This document shows positions 21,201 through 30,499 of a stretch of DNA of 64,000 nucleotides, in pieces; within the stretch, counting starts at the first letter, position 1; each line of letters begins with the position of its first letter. The position numbers were made by a program, and so were the translations under genes. The notes under the pieces were generated by a model. The model was not told where the DNA came from. It ran no database searches and saw only the letters and a list, made by a program, of their open reading frames with translations. The stretch is from a virus. The DNA lies in the IMG/VR virus record IMGVR_UViG_3300042898_002309, positions 33,025 through 97,024 of that record, one strand, 5' to 3'.

Positions 21201-23542
21201 GTTTGCCCAACTTGCATAACTCCTGCTGCAACATGTGCTGCTGTTACTACTGCTCCTAATCCATCACTACCACCTGTTGCTGGAGTTGGAGCAGCTTCAT
21301 TAATTGTCCATTTACCTCCTTGTTGTAATGCAAGTTCAATAACACCGGCTAATATAGCTGCGGCTACTGTTATATCAGCTAATAGTTTAAATTTTGGATG
21401 ATTATTAGGTTCTTGAAAATACTGTACTGAAGTACCTCTTAAACTACCATATATTTTTAATTCAGTAACAGATAAATATGGATTTCTAAAATTAGTATCT
21501 GGTGAATGAAAAGTCATTAAATTAGTTGGTATTGTTTGATCTACAATTTGATCACTACTATTTGTTAATTTAATATATGGATCATTAACACCTGAAACAT
21601 TTCCACCTAATAAACTTGAAAGTGGTCTAATGGTATTAAAAGGATAATTAGGATATAAACCAATTCTGTTTCCAGTATTGTTACCTTTAATATTATAGGT
21701 ACGCATATTATTAACCATACCTTTAGCAATAATACTTCTGTTACCCTCTCTAGACCCTCTTAGTATTTCATAACCTACTATTCCTGGTATATCATTACCA
21801 TCATTATCTTTTGGTAAAAATATATTAGTAAAGTTTACACCCATTAATCTAATACTAGTACCTCCATTAGAATAATGATTTGTAAGTAAAGAACCTGCTG
21901 TAATATTATCAGGAAACTTATGATGTCTTATTGGTTCAGCACATAAATCAAATTGTGGATCAGTTGTACCTGACCAACACTGAGATGATGAATCCCATAT
22001 ATCATGTCTATTATCTGGATACTTTTCTGTTGATTCCCAGTATCCCATTCTACCTGTTGCAATAATTTTACCACCATCAGGTAATGTTGTTACAGGAGGT
22101 AAACCACCTAAAGTTGCTGTATTATATACTTCAAATACTCTATCATTTGTATCTAAAACATCTATACCTGTTGCAGGAGCTGTTTCTAATGACCCTTTGT
22201 ATTGCATTGGGGCACGTCCAGGAATATGATATGATGAAGATTTATCTCCAGTACTATATACCCATCTAATAAAGAAAGCATATACTTCATCTCTTAGATA
22301 ACTTGTATTGCTTCCTCCTTTTACATAATAATCTGCAGGATATTCAACTGATACCCATTGTGATCTTATTTGATTAGCTAAAGGTTGATAGTTAAAATCA
22401 AATTTAGATCTTGGTGCAATTTTTAATAAATATGTATTAACCTCAGTAATCTGATCTGATGTTTCATATACAGGAGATCTTAATGGAAGTACTTCAACAG
22501 GTATAGTAATAAGATCATCTTTAATTTGATCTAAATGTACTACAGATGTACTTGTAGAATATAATCCAATTCTTTTTGCTACCGCACCTTGGTTAATTAC
22601 TTGTATTACTACTAATTCAAATTCATCAAAATGTTTTGTATCAGCTGTAATTAATATATCAATACATCCTTGTACATCATTAATATTCCAAATTGGTTGA
22701 GTATTACTTGGTGAAAAATAATCTGTAACTCTTTGACCTTTAATAGTATATGCAAGAGTTGCAAAGTATGATCCATTTCTTAATACACCTCCACCAATAC
22801 CTGGTACAACTTGAATAGTTGGTGTATCCATTAATCTTGAAAGTCTTAATTCTTCACAATTTAATGTAGTTAAATCTTTACATATAATACATCCTACAGG
22901 AATATAACCACCTGGAGCTGGTACTATAATATTATTTTCATCTTTACATTCTTGATTCCATTGAATTCCTGGCCATTGAATATTTACACCTGATCCATTT
23001 GCATATGTATTACTACCAATCCATATATAATCAGGAGTTGGCCATAATGCATCATCTCCAACATTTAAATATCTATCAGGATTTCTACCATCAGCAAAAT
23101 ATACAGACCATGAACAGTCTTCTTTTTCTCTTGATGCACCTGTAATTAAAAATTGTTTATCAAAATTTAAACAAAGATCTTGCACCATAATTCTATATCT
23201 ACAACTATCTTCTTCAAATAATCCTATTTCACATCCAGTAGCTGCACCAACTCCTGATGTTGGATGTGCTACAGTAAAAAGGACCCATTTATCACTATAT
23301 AAATGTATTGCACCTATAATATATTTTTTACCAGAAAGTGTTGCTCCTGCTTCTGCACATAATATATTTGATGTTTCATTTGATAATGTACCAACATTAC
23401 CTTCTAAAGTATTGTTAACTGCATTACGTGCATGAGTCCACATGCCCTCACTTACAAATGTAGGATCTGAATCTTTATTTAATCCCTTTATAAAGGTGTT
23501 AGTTTTATTTTGACTTGTATCTTGTATATTTTTCTTTGCCAT
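18245..23542 (-). CDS. Tail stabilization/muzzle-type protein (P22 gp10-like), 1765 aa
   Basis: The N-terminal segment TFIKGLNKDSDPTFVSEGMW followed by THARNAVN and LSNETSN is the signature of the crAss-like stabilization protein, the distal tail component related to P22 gp10. The protein is long, beta-rich, with many Tyr, Asn and Pro residues and a few cysteines in the first 250 residues (CEIGLFEEDSCRYRI, CKDENN, GCIICKDL). It has an Ala/Gly-rich hydrophobic patch near residue 730-780 that could be a membrane-interacting insertion. It sits directly after the ring-protein genes, and its stop overlaps the start of the 2507-aa gene (TAATG), so the two are probably translated together. In crAss-like phages this protein forms the outlet of the tail through which DNA and cargo proteins pass. 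Confidence 0.8.
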   Translation of the reverse strand: MAKKNIQDTSQNKTNTFIKGLNKDSDPTFVSEGMWTHARNAVNNTLEGNVGTLSNETSNILCAEAGATLSGKKYIIGAIHLYSDKWVLFTVAHPTSGVGAATGCEIGLFEEDSCRYRIMVQDLCLNFDKQFLITGASREKEDCSWSVYFADGRNPDRYLNVGDDALWPTPDYIWIGSNTYANGSGVNIQWPGIQWNQECKDENNIIVPAPGGYIPVGCIICKDLTTLNCEELRLSRLMDTPTIQVVPGIGGGVLRNGSYFATLAYTIKGQRVTDYFSPSNTQPIWNINDVQGCIDILITADTKHFDEFELVVIQVINQGAVAKRIGLYSTSTSVVHLDQIKDDLITIPVEVLPLRSPVYETSDQITEVNTYLLKIAPRSKFDFNYQPLANQIRSQWVSVEYPADYYVKGGSNTSYLRDEVYAFFIRWVYSTGDKSSSYHIPGRAPMQYKGSLETAPATGIDVLDTNDRVFEVYNTATLGGLPPVTTLPDGGKIIATGRMGYWESTEKYPDNRHDIWDSSSQCWSGTTDPQFDLCAEPIRHHKFPDNITAGSLLTNHYSNGGTSIRLMGVNFTNIFLPKDNDGNDIPGIVGYEILRGSREGNRSIIAKGMVNNMRTYNIKGNNTGNRIGLYPNYPFNTIRPLSSLLGGNVSGVNDPYIKLTNSSDQIVDQTIPTNLMTFHSPDTNFRNPYLSVTELKIYGSLRGTSVQYFQEPNNHPKFKLLADITVAAAILAGVIELALQQGGKWTINEAAPTPATGGSDGLGAVVTAAHVAAGVMQVGQTTYQAALSTYLSTGLYLTDALNPLGNPLFAGIYGAYITANTTSAGLGGTGVTGRSYTKDVPKYQYAGIFGIANFVQQSFFYFSEGANTTIRLVYALIPYRQYALQAIAEGFYSSFAAPVTGKRQRFNIEDSLYLKNNIQGLKPFSGISYIINNLQRQTTVTLRTTNNLNQNFGPDYILNPSTATGYGDTSLVTLGTAIQAGIGLPVDMKSKKTNEFNLSIASHYVGIKVRLRNQYGQLDSLKEIPITPSEQKLNYNNQNIPVTFSSFWCTISTPYGTAAKLVTLETITQTPVLFGGDTYVNRYTEKNNMFFFYDWLYGQPDGYEYNYILRHMIAEPRFWANSEEYDVGDLTPSSIADLINPPAGTGLLPTGFYNLDYYVNSIRKYKYSNDTASGFPDTYPGVFGAKNSYFYLANSSVRDFFVESDVIVDFRQPGLETWQKNYDVNSYTNLPEMFNMDPNTITQGNYYAYDYSLSISKIFTQYFSQGNLQSRYYNPVVSQLCYTYYPDRVVYSLPQQNWSTKDSWFVYLVNNFHDFKNRITSIKPYAKTGMFITFQNASPLMYQGVDTLTTELGTKLTIGDGGLFSNPPQNITISDVEYEYGSSQNKFGVIGTPAGMYYMSQNQGRVFSFAQGLTEISQAGMKWWFSLFLPYKLTEDFPEYPHTDNPVAGIGTQAVYDNYNGVIYFCKKDYKLKPQYANRVVYFSYGDYFLVDGIAKVELGNPLIFESASWTTSFDPKSQHWISFHDWHPDFVLPARQYFATTKGGKVWKHNAVCNSYCKFYGVQHPFEVEIPLITGQTVTTLKSIEYILECYKNHSNNCVDQFHVLDYNFDKAVIFNSEQVSGYLNLNIFPKNNITLANTYPLINPTSIDILFSKEENKYRFNQFWDITRNRGEFPIGSNYPPTGPLVPSTTVLAGSYDQESIWVTQANGYIKTLTPTNLNYNKTELQRKKFRNYLNFLYLSRTDSQDVNMIIKLSNSKNQISLR

Positions 23543-23554
23543 AACATAATAATA

Positions 23555-24571
23555 TTATAATATCCGCATACTGTTATAGTTAAAACTTTTAAACATGTCA
23601 TAGTATTTAGAATACTGTGCTCTTCTGTTAGCCATCCATAACCCTTTCATCTCTGCAAAGTTAGGTGTATTAACAATTGATAAAGCATAATTTCTTGCAG
23701 CTTTTAATCTTTGTTCTATAAGTTGTAATTTTTGTACTACATCTTCACCATTAAGATATAAGTTTTCAAATATTCTTTGCTTTACAGCATATTCATAATA
23801 CTCATTAATTTCATCATGATCTGGAACTAATAAGTTACCATTATCATCTTCTAGTGCTCCTTGATAATTAATATATACTTTACCACAATCAAAAGTAGTA
23901 TGTAAGAAACCATCTTTAATCCATGCTTCATTAGCTGCATTAAGATAAAGATTAGGACAATCACATTCTATTTCTCTTGAAGATCTAAACCTTAAAGGAA
24001 TTAGTGATTCATATATTCTTGTTTCTCCAGTAGGTATTACTTGAATTAATTCAAATGCTTCACCTTTACAGTTAGAAAATACTCTTGGTCTTATACAAGT
24101 ATTACCAAATGGATTATTAGGATCATATTGTGGAACTAATATAGGAGTATTATTAAATGTAGTATCTGCACAAGCAATAGTATGATTACATGGGTTAGCA
24201 TTACAAGTACTACAATTAACTGTAGGGGGTGCACATATATCTACTGTACTTGGTACTTCAGTATAAGGTACTTCCATAGTAGTAGTACCTCCAGATTGAT
24301 ATCCTACCTCTTGTCTAAATGATCCACATATTGACCCAAAGTTCATTACATAAAAATCATCAGGTAATTTTACCTTATGATGTTCTACTTCTAATATGGC
24401 TTCTTTAGTCATATTAATTCTAAGACCTAAATCATATGTTACTCTTTTTGCAACTTTAATTAGTTGTTGAGGCTCAATTAAATTTTCAAGAGCATATGTA
24501 TTTAAGTCAATAGTAACATCTTCCAGTAATTGGTCAAATGTTCTAAACTTGAGTGTATAGTTAAAGTCCAT
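23555..24571 (-). CDS. Tail/connector ring protein, 338 aa
   Basis: This protein of 338 aa has a helical N-terminal part (about 1-70, with DLNTYALENLIEPQQLIKVA) and a beta-rich middle with paired cysteines (CSTCNANPCNHTIACAD at about 118-134; ECDCPN near 205). Its C-terminus is helical (LEQRLKAARNYALS-like). The gene lies between the gp4-like gene and the gp10-like gene, the place of ring or hub proteins of the crAss-like tail. It overlaps the upstream gene stop by one base and ends 12 bases before the next start. The N-terminal helices and the segment KLPDDFYVMNFGS are similar in style to connector proteins that line the tail channel. The exact ring position cannot be assigned from sequence alone. 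Confidence 0.75.
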   Translation of the reverse strand: MDFNYTLKFRTFDQLLEDVTIDLNTYALENLIEPQQLIKVAKRVTYDLGLRINMTKEAILEVEHHKVKLPDDFYVMNFGSICGSFRQEVGYQSGGTTTMEVPYTEVPSTVDICAPPTVNCSTCNANPCNHTIACADTTFNNTPILVPQYDPNNPFGNTCIRPRVFSNCKGEAFELIQVIPTGETRIYESLIPLRFRSSREIECDCPNLYLNAANEAWIKDGFLHTTFDCGKVYINYQGALEDDNGNLLVPDHDEINEYYEYAVKQRIFENLYLNGEDVVQKLQLIEQRLKAARNYALSIVNTPNFAEMKGLWMANRRAQYSKYYDMFKSFNYNSMRIL

Positions 24572-25242
24572 TATCTTAATGAGTTTTGACTATCATCAGG
24601 ACCATTTGTAGGTACATTAATAGACATAGTTAATTCTTTTAATACATATTGTTCAATTTCACCAAATAAGTAATCTGGAAACATTAATTGGTCATCATTT
24701 CTGAATCTACATTCTTGAGATGTATCACATGTAAAACCTGTAATAGTATCTTCAAACATACCTTCTACTTTAATTGCTTCCCATGGAACATTAGGCATAT
24801 ATAAATAACCATCTAAATACCAGAAATATTTTCTAGTATTATATCTGAAACTATTTACTTTAGTCATAGAAGAATATGTACCTGGATCAGTTCTAAATAA
24901 TTCTACTGATGTATCTAATGAAGATACAGTACGTATAAGTGGCCCATTAAGTCCATCAAAAAACTTAGGTAGTCTTTCTTTAGTTCTTTTAATATAACAA
25001 CCAGAGGTAATACCAAAGCATCCTGCCTCTACTTTATCTACATCTATTAATTCAACAAATGTTAAAGTAGAAAATATTGAACTTATCTTCATTAACCTGT
25101 TCTGATTATCTTCTCTCTTTAAAAGAGATTTCCCATATTTTGAAATTGCAAAATATATTGTTCTATCAGTTAAGAATGGATCCTCCTTTACAGCTTTAAG
25201 TGCATTCCTAACTCTTGATATTGCTTCACCAATTGTTGTCAT
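24571..25242 (-). CDS. Head-tail connector / tail tubular protein (P22 gp4-like), 223 aa
   Basis: The start MTTIGEAISRVRNALKAV followed by DPFLTDRTIYFAISKYGKSL is a helical pattern seen in P22 gp4-like head-completion proteins of crAss-like phages. A beta-rich middle (residues 50-190) follows, and the C-terminus is helical (YLFGEIEQYVLKELTMSI). Length fits the family. It overlaps the HU-like gene upstream by 4 bases (ATGA type) and abuts the ring-protein gene downstream, which is the order known for crAss-like tails. The role is to join the portal to the tail as a dodecameric ring. The assignment rests on order and secondary-structure style, so a different ring number is possible. Confidence 0.7.
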   Translation of the reverse strand: MTTIGEAISRVRNALKAVKEDPFLTDRTIYFAISKYGKSLLKREDNQNRLMKISSIFSTLTFVELIDVDKVEAGCFGITSGCYIKRTKERLPKFFDGLNGPLIRTVSSLDTSVELFRTDPGTYSSMTKVNSFRYNTRKYFWYLDGYLYMPNVPWEAIKVEGMFEDTITGFTCDTSQECRFRNDDQLMFPDYLFGEIEQYVLKELTMSINVPTNGPDDSQNSLR

Positions 25243-25829
25243 ATATCAAATTCATTATATGTTTTTAACTTTTCTTTTTCAACACTTTTAAAATATTCCT
25301 TTTGCCTAGACTTAGTAAACATCTTACGTATTTTTTTCATTGGATCAACCTGTATATACATAGGCCAATTTTCTGAATATGTTTTAGCTACACTTCTTTT
25401 AAAGTTTCTAGATCCTGCAAAGGCCCAACATTCTCTATTATTAAAAGTATACTTAGTAGCATTATTAGTATAAAAGATTTTAGCAAGTTTGCCATCTGTA
25501 TCCCAATTTGTATTTGTTACTATTACTCCATATTTTGTTGACTTGCCAAAATCAATGTTTCTTCTAAACTTACTTGTTTGACATGTACCAATAAATATGT
25601 TACCTAAATTCTCTGGCAACTTTACACCATCCCTGGTTTCAATTACTGTTTCAAAAAATAAGTTATGAAATGTTGTACATATTTTATATAAGTCCTTAGT
25701 GTCTACATCCTTATACTTAGGATACTTTTCTTTAAATGCTTTATAGAATTGTCTATTTAATACATGATATACATCTTGTCTAAATCTTTTACCTTTTACA
25801 TCTGGTCCCTTAAATATTTTACTTTCCAT
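25239..25829 (-). CDS. HU/IHF-like protein of the tail gene block, 196 aa
   Basis: The N-terminal 120 residues show the HU/IHF layout: helices (HVLNRQFYKAFKEKYPKYK, then DLYKICTTFHNLFFETVIE) followed by a beta segment with GVKLPENLGNIFIGTC, equivalent to the gFG-type turn. The C-terminal 70 residues are strongly basic (KKIRKMFTKSRQKEYFKSVE). crAss-like phages are known to carry IHF-like genes next to the tail stabilization genes, which fits this position. It has its own promoter-like box 55 bases upstream, after a strong terminator, so it begins the tail transcription unit. It may bind DNA at the connector, or may be a structural protein that reuses the fold. Confidence 0.65.
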   Translation of the reverse strand: MESKIFKGPDVKGKRFRQDVYHVLNRQFYKAFKEKYPKYKDVDTKDLYKICTTFHNLFFETVIETRDGVKLPENLGNIFIGTCQTSKFRRNIDFGKSTKYGVIVTNTNWDTDGKLAKIFYTNNATKYTFNNRECWAFAGSRNFKRSVAKTYSENWPMYIQVDPMKKIRKMFTKSRQKEYFKSVEKEKLKTYNEFDI

Positions 25830-25883
25830 ACCTTATACATTAATATACTAAAATTTTCAGACTTATAAAAATTACAAGTTAAA

Positions 25884-25891
25884 CAAATATA
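25884..25891 (-). promoter_or_regulatory. Promoter -7-like box TATATTTG
   Basis: Minus-strand TATATTTG fits the Bacteroidota -7 consensus exactly. It lies 55 bases before the ATG of the HU/IHF-like gene and 27 bases after the terminator at 25919-25946, so it starts the tail operon. Confidence 0.5.
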
Positions 25892-25918
25892 ATATATATA
25901 ACTCATATATAAAAAATA

Positions 25919-25946
25919 ACCCCGGTAATAAAATACATACCGGGGT
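25919..25946 (-). terminator. Intrinsic terminator
   Basis: A perfect 9-bp stem (ACCCCGGTA with TACCGGGGT) is followed on the minus strand by ATTTTTTATA. It lies 48 bases after the stop of the 431-aa fibre gene and closes that transcription unit. Confidence 0.9.
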
Positions 25947-25993
25947 CTCGTTGTTAGCCACAGAAACCAACAAACTGCGACAATATTTTTAAA

Positions 25994-27289
25994 TTAACCA
26001 ATCATTTTACCATTTGCTAATTCTATATTCCAAGCATATCCTGTTCCTAAATCTTGTACACAAGTTAATGTTAAAGATTGATTTTTAAATAACACATTAG
26101 TTCCTATTGATGCAGTATCATCAAAAGTTAATAATGGTGACGTGCTTAGAACACCTGTATATTCAAGAATAACTGCTGGATCATAAAAAGAATAAAATAT
26201 AACATCAAATACTCTACCTTCTAAAATTTGCCATGTTGATAAACTACCTCCACCACCTTCTGTAGTAGCACTGATTTTTATAATATCTCCTACAACTACT
26301 CCTGATGAAGGAAGTGTTAAAGATGTAAATGCCCCTGTAGTATCTCTAATAACATATCCATTATTAGCTGCAAGTGTTACTACAGGACTAGGTCCTGTTA
26401 TGGTACTCCAAGTTAAACCACCACCACTACTAGGTGTTTGCCATTGAGCTTCTCCATTTCCAGTTATACATGTTAAAACTTTACCTACTCCTTCAGTACC
26501 ATCCTGTAATCGTAAAGCATATTTACTTAATGAAGTACCTCCTACTATAAATGTACCACCAACACCAACTGCAGGAGCATTTGCTGTAACTACAGCCAAA
26601 AGTCCAGTATTTGTTAAACTTGAATTATTAACACTTATTTCTAAACCTCTGTTTTCTTGAGTATTAGTACCAGTATTAGTAATATAAGCTCCATTTGTTA
26701 TACTAGTTGCATTTAATAATTGGTCTATTCTAACAGTTGTATTTTTTGAGGCATTGCTAACATACAAAAGTGCATTAGCAGAAGGGGCTGCTCCAATTCC
26801 AACTGATACACCATCATCTCTAGTAACACCTATTCCAAGTGTAGTTCCATTTGGAGTCCAACGTGCAAGATAATTAAGTGTTCCAGAACCTGTAACTCCA
26901 CCACTTGATATAACAGATAAAGGATTTGCAAAAGTACCATCACCTGAAAGTGTACCATCTACAAATATTCCTGTAAAACTAATTATTGGATTAAGTGGAT
27001 CTGCATTATTTACATATACACCACCTGCACCATTATCAGTAACTGATTGTATACAGTTTAAAGAATTTGTACAAAAAAATAATACAATACTTTCTAATGC
27101 CTCAGCAATTGAAGAATCTTGTGCAACAACAATATTTGATCCACAAGTAATATTTTTTAGTGTATACATTACACATTGTGCATCAAAAAATTCTGCACAC
27201 GGTTGTGGATTAGGACAATCTACTGGAGTTGGGCAAGGAGGTAAAGAAGGGTAAGCATCATCACATCCGCATTTTATACATGTATTCAT
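25994..27289 (-). CDS. Fibre-type virion protein with Cys-rich N-terminus, 431 aa
   Basis: The N-terminus is cysteine- and proline-rich (CIKCGCDD, CPTPVDCPNPQPC). The centre is typical of Bacteroidota phage fibres: SGDGTFANPLSV, then GTLNYLARWTPNGTTLGIG and the module LQDGTEGVGKVLT followed by AQWQT. This last module also occurs in the 1003-aa spike at 53358-56369. The C-terminal 130 residues are beta-rich. It is the last gene of the cysteine-rich unit, 11 bases after the preceding gene, and ends before a strong terminator. The likely role is an attached fibre or decoration on head or tail. The receptor is unknown. Confidence 0.75.
   Translation of the reverse strand: MNTCIKCGCDDAYPSLPPCPTPVDCPNPQPCAEFFDAQCVMYTLKNITCGSNIVVAQDSSIAEALESIVLFFCTNSLNCIQSVTDNGAGGVYVNNADPLNPIISFTGIFVDGTLSGDGTFANPLSVISSGGVTGSGTLNYLARWTPNGTTLGIGVTRDDGVSVGIGAAPSANALLYVSNASKNTTVRIDQLLNATSITNGAYITNTGTNTQENRGLEISVNNSSLTNTGLLAVVTANAPAVGVGGTFIVGGTSLSKYALRLQDGTEGVGKVLTCITGNGEAQWQTPSSGGGLTWSTITGPSPVVTLAANNGYVIRDTTGAFTSLTLPSSGVVVGDIIKISATTEGGGGSLSTWQILEGRVFDVIFYSFYDPAVILEYTGVLSTSPLLTFDDTASIGTNVLFKNQSLTLTCVQDLGTGYAWNIELANGKMIG
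26477..26503 (-). repeat. 27-bp repeat shared with the spike gene at 55161-55187
   Basis: This exact 27-base stretch encodes the DGTEGVGKV part of a fibre module. The identical stretch is at 55161-55187 in the 1003-aa gene, nearly 29 kb away. Confidence 0.9.
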
Positions 27290-27300
27290 AATATTTTTAT

Positions 27301-28734
27301 TTATTTAACTTTTTGTATTGACATTCTTGCAACATCACCGGGAGTTGATGCATATACTGCATTTGAATTATTAAGTACTCTAAGACATAATTGATCACCT
27401 GCTGTTATAGGTCTTCCTAATACAGTTCCAGTTACATCAACATATTGTAATGCATTTGTTATTCCACAAGTAGCAGCTATATAATAACTTGTTCCTGAAG
27501 TAATAGTAATACCAGCACTAATACTTCCAGAAGTATAATTATCTTTTAAATGTACCCAAAAACATAAATTATATATTCCTGTTGAAGGACAAGTCCAAAA
27601 ACCTGTTAAAGGATTATATGCAGCAACATCATCATATTCTATATTAGTAAGTTTTACTAATACACCATTAGATAAATCTACTAAATTTGATGGTGCTACT
27701 ATTGGTAAAGCTGGAGGAGTTACCCATGCAGACATTGCAGGTGGTACTATTACATCTGCTGTTAATGTATATGTTGGTCCAACACCTACTGATAAATTTA
27801 CTGTTGCTGTATCTGCAATTGATTGAGCTTGAGGAATTACATCTGCACTAACTATATAAGCTGGTCCTCCTGTTACATTCATAGTAATTGTAGGAGTATT
27901 TAAACCAGTAAGAGTTGTATGTCCATTTCTTAAATCTTCAATACATGCCCAAATATTATTAATGGTATCACATATTTGTACTGCCGGTGTTACCCATAAT
28001 CCTGCATATTGTGCAGACATTTGTGCAAGAGGATTTGCTATAGAAAGATCAGTAGATGCAACAGTTTGATTTGTAATTGCAGTTGCTAAGCATCCAGCAT
28101 CTCCTGTTGTACTAACATAAGTACACCATACATCATTTATAAATGATTGTAGTATAAGATCAATTGCTTGTGTACTACCACTAAGTAATGTAGATATATC
28201 ACAACCTAATGTAAACTCAGGTGTAGTATATGATGGAGGTACTGTATTTTCTAAAGTAGTTACTCTTATATCTAAATCACCAATTGCTACATCTTGTAAT
28301 GCATTAACATCAATAATTGCACATATTTTTTCACCAATAGCAAGTACGTACTCAGTTAGATTCATTGTAGTTATAGTACCATTTATAAAACATGGTGCTA
28401 CTGTTACAATACAATCTGTTGGACATCCATTTGAAGGAGGTACATCAGGTACTAATGGAATGTTTTCAAGTTCACATATTTTAACTATTAAGAAATTAAT
28501 CAAATCAGTAAAAGTACTTGGTGCACAATTTACTAAATTAAAGCAATCAAGATCATAAGAATTAATATCTAATATATCTAGAATTGCACATAACTCAGTT
28601 GCAAGTTTCTCAACTACATCTGTAATAGAATCTCCTCTACATAAGTTTATACACTTTAAATCCGGACCTGCCCAAATTACACAATTTGAAGAAGTTGGAC
28701 TACACGGTGAATTGTCAAAATTTAATGGTTTCAT
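27301..28734 (-). CDS. Adhesin-like fibre protein with C1q-like C-terminal domain, 477 aa
   Basis: The N-terminal 130 residues have paired cysteines (SPCSPTSSNCVIWAGPD, KCINLCRGDS, CFNLVNCAPS) and a helical pattern that I recognise from tail or head fibre anchors of Bacteroidota phages. The middle has beta repeats (TMNVTGGPAYIVSADV, TVNLSVGVGPTYTLTADV). The C-terminal 130 residues resemble the C1q/TNF jelly-roll: YDDVAAYNPLTGFWTCPSTG, IYNLCFWVHL, GDQLCLRVLNNS and a final strand. Such domains trimerise and bind surfaces. The gene sits between the 521-aa Cys-rich gene and the 431-aa fibre gene in one operon. A receptor-binding role is inferred. Confidence 0.7.
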   Translation of the reverse strand: MKPLNFDNSPCSPTSSNCVIWAGPDLKCINLCRGDSITDVVEKLATELCAILDILDINSYDLDCFNLVNCAPSTFTDLINFLIVKICELENIPLVPDVPPSNGCPTDCIVTVAPCFINGTITTMNLTEYVLAIGEKICAIIDVNALQDVAIGDLDIRVTTLENTVPPSYTTPEFTLGCDISTLLSGSTQAIDLILQSFINDVWCTYVSTTGDAGCLATAITNQTVASTDLSIANPLAQMSAQYAGLWVTPAVQICDTINNIWACIEDLRNGHTTLTGLNTPTITMNVTGGPAYIVSADVIPQAQSIADTATVNLSVGVGPTYTLTADVIVPPAMSAWVTPPALPIVAPSNLVDLSNGVLVKLTNIEYDDVAAYNPLTGFWTCPSTGIYNLCFWVHLKDNYTSGSISAGITITSGTSYYIAATCGITNALQYVDVTGTVLGRPITAGDQLCLRVLNNSNAVYASTPGDVARMSIQKVK

Positions 28735-28769
28735 ATCTTTAGTATCTATTTATAATATAACAATTTTAA

Positions 28770-30335
28770 TTAAGAATTGCAACCACAACCACAATTTATA
28801 GTTTGTTGACAACTGTGAGTAATAGGAGTATTGCAACCACATCCACAACCTGTATCATGTGAACAACAATCTTGAAAAGGAGTACATACATAATCAGGAT
28901 TCATAATTGCTTGTAACTCTAATAATTGAAATTTAATATCAAGTCTATACAAGTCATCTTCTGGACAACATGGAGCAATACCATATCTTTGTGCTATAAC
29001 GTCTTTATATAGGACCTGAGAGTATGAGCAAGCTATTCTTTCATAATATTCAGTTGAACATGCTGGAGAATTATATCCTGGTCTTATACTTTTAAAAGGA
29101 ACATCTGATGGACATGCATTATCTACACATGGACCATTATCAGTATATATTTCAGGAAGATCCCATTCTTGAGGATAAATCCATCTTAATACACAAAACT
29201 TTACACTAGTTGCTCCTGCTGCTAATGTAATTGATTTAATTGCATTATCACAATCTTCAAATGAGAAAACTGCAGTAGCAGTACTGTTATTAGTTATTGT
29301 ACTACAGAAACATACTGTATTAGTTAAACATACTTCACATGATTCATATACTGCCTCTACTATAACTAAATCATCTGATGTATCTATATCAGTTTCTTCA
29401 ACATAGTAACATGACTCAGGACAAAATTTAAGTTTAATAATAGATGTTAAGTATGCAGATAAATCAGTAGTAGTATATACTGTTGGAGCTATACCTGCAC
29501 AATCTATTACTGCATATCTTGTTGCTGCACATTCTTGACATGTATCATAAGCATTTGTAACTACTACTATTACTGGAGAAGGTACTTCACCATTATATAT
29601 ACTTACATAAAAGCATCCTTCATATTCATCAAGAGTTACTATTCTATTTAAATATGCAGATAAATCTTCTGATGTATATAATACAAAACTATCTGCTGGG
29701 TCACATGATTCTAATTTATAATTAATTACAGGAAGACATTCAGTACAATCTGTAAATGTAATAAGTACTGTTACAGGAATAGGAGATATACATAATCGTG
29801 CAATTGTTATTTCCCAACATCCTGGAAATTCAGCAAGTGTAACAATTTGACCAAGTGAATATGGAAATGCTAATTCTTGTGAATTAGATTGTATAACTTC
29901 ATCTGTTTCACAATTAGTTAATTCATAACATACATCTTGACATTCATATATTTTACTATTAGGAAGAAGCACACATGGTAAACCCATAGTAATATTAATA
30001 TCAGTGCCTACAGCATCTGGATATGAACGTGAACATATTCTTGTTGGAGTTGTTTCATTTATAAGATTATTAATAGAATCTATATAAGTTACATTACCTA
30101 TACCAGTAATTGTATAACATTTAGTTACACAAGGTACACATTGTTCTTCACTATATACTACAGGAATTAATGGTAATACTATACTAGTTACTATTGTTAC
30201 ATACCAACAATTAATTGGATCTAAAGCAGTAGGCATTAATTTATTAACATATGCACTACACAAAGGACAATTAGCAGTATCTGTATATATTACTTCATCA
30301 TTAAAACAATTATATAACTTATAATATGTTTGCAT
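28770..30335 (-). CDS. Cysteine-rich repeat protein, 521 aa
   Basis: The protein is built of five degenerate repeats of about 65-80 residues. Each has the outline Y-x-L/I-x-x-C, then a DLSAYL-type strand, then V-x-L-x-E/x-x-G-C-F/W/Y-x-V/I, ending with C-x-x-C (examples: YTSEDLSAYLNRIVTL, GCFYVSIYNG, TCQEC; YTTTDLSAYLTSIIKL, CEVC). The C-terminal third is less regular and ends in a striking cluster, GCGCGCN ... NCGCGCNS. Cysteine is far above the content of other proteins here. No membrane segment or signal peptide was seen. It belongs to the operon with the fibre genes. It could form a fibre or collar held by disulfides or metal. Function unknown. Confidence 0.75.
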   Translation of the reverse strand: MQTYYKLYNCFNDEVIYTDTANCPLCSAYVNKLMPTALDPINCWYVTIVTSIVLPLIPVVYSEEQCVPCVTKCYTITGIGNVTYIDSINNLINETTPTRICSRSYPDAVGTDINITMGLPCVLLPNSKIYECQDVCYELTNCETDEVIQSNSQELAFPYSLGQIVTLAEFPGCWEITIARLCISPIPVTVLITFTDCTECLPVINYKLESCDPADSFVLYTSEDLSAYLNRIVTLDEYEGCFYVSIYNGEVPSPVIVVVTNAYDTCQECAATRYAVIDCAGIAPTVYTTTDLSAYLTSIIKLKFCPESCYYVEETDIDTSDDLVIVEAVYESCEVCLTNTVCFCSTITNNSTATAVFSFEDCDNAIKSITLAAGATSVKFCVLRWIYPQEWDLPEIYTDNGPCVDNACPSDVPFKSIRPGYNSPACSTEYYERIACSYSQVLYKDVIAQRYGIAPCCPEDDLYRLDIKFQLLELQAIMNPDYVCTPFQDCCSHDTGCGCGCNTPITHSCQQTINCGCGCNS

Positions 30336-30340
30336 CTTAA

Positions 30341-30478
30341 TTATTTTTTTGGTTGTGATTGTTTAAGTTTTATTTCATAAGCTGAAATACAATGTGTACA
30401 TACCTGTGCTTTATTTGATGCAACTCTTTTTTGACATCCACATGATAAATTTTTACTGCAGTTTGAGCATCTAGCCAT
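30341..30478 (-). CDS. Zinc-ribbon microprotein, 45 aa
   Basis: This small gene starts MARCSNCSKNLSCGCQKR and continues to VCTHCISAYE with a lysine-rich end (QPKK). Cysteine pairs C4-x2-C7, C13-x-C15 and C27-x2-C30 are arranged like a zinc ribbon. It lies between two longer genes of the same operon with 5 and 21 bases of spacing. I recall similar short proteins beside structural genes of Bacteroidota phages. A small zinc-binding virion or assembly factor is the likely role, with no direct evidence for which. Confidence 0.75.
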   Translation of the reverse strand: MARCSNCSKNLSCGCQKRVASNKAQVCTHCISAYEIKLKQSQPKK

Positions 30479-30499
30479 AATCTTTGGTTTTTTAATGGT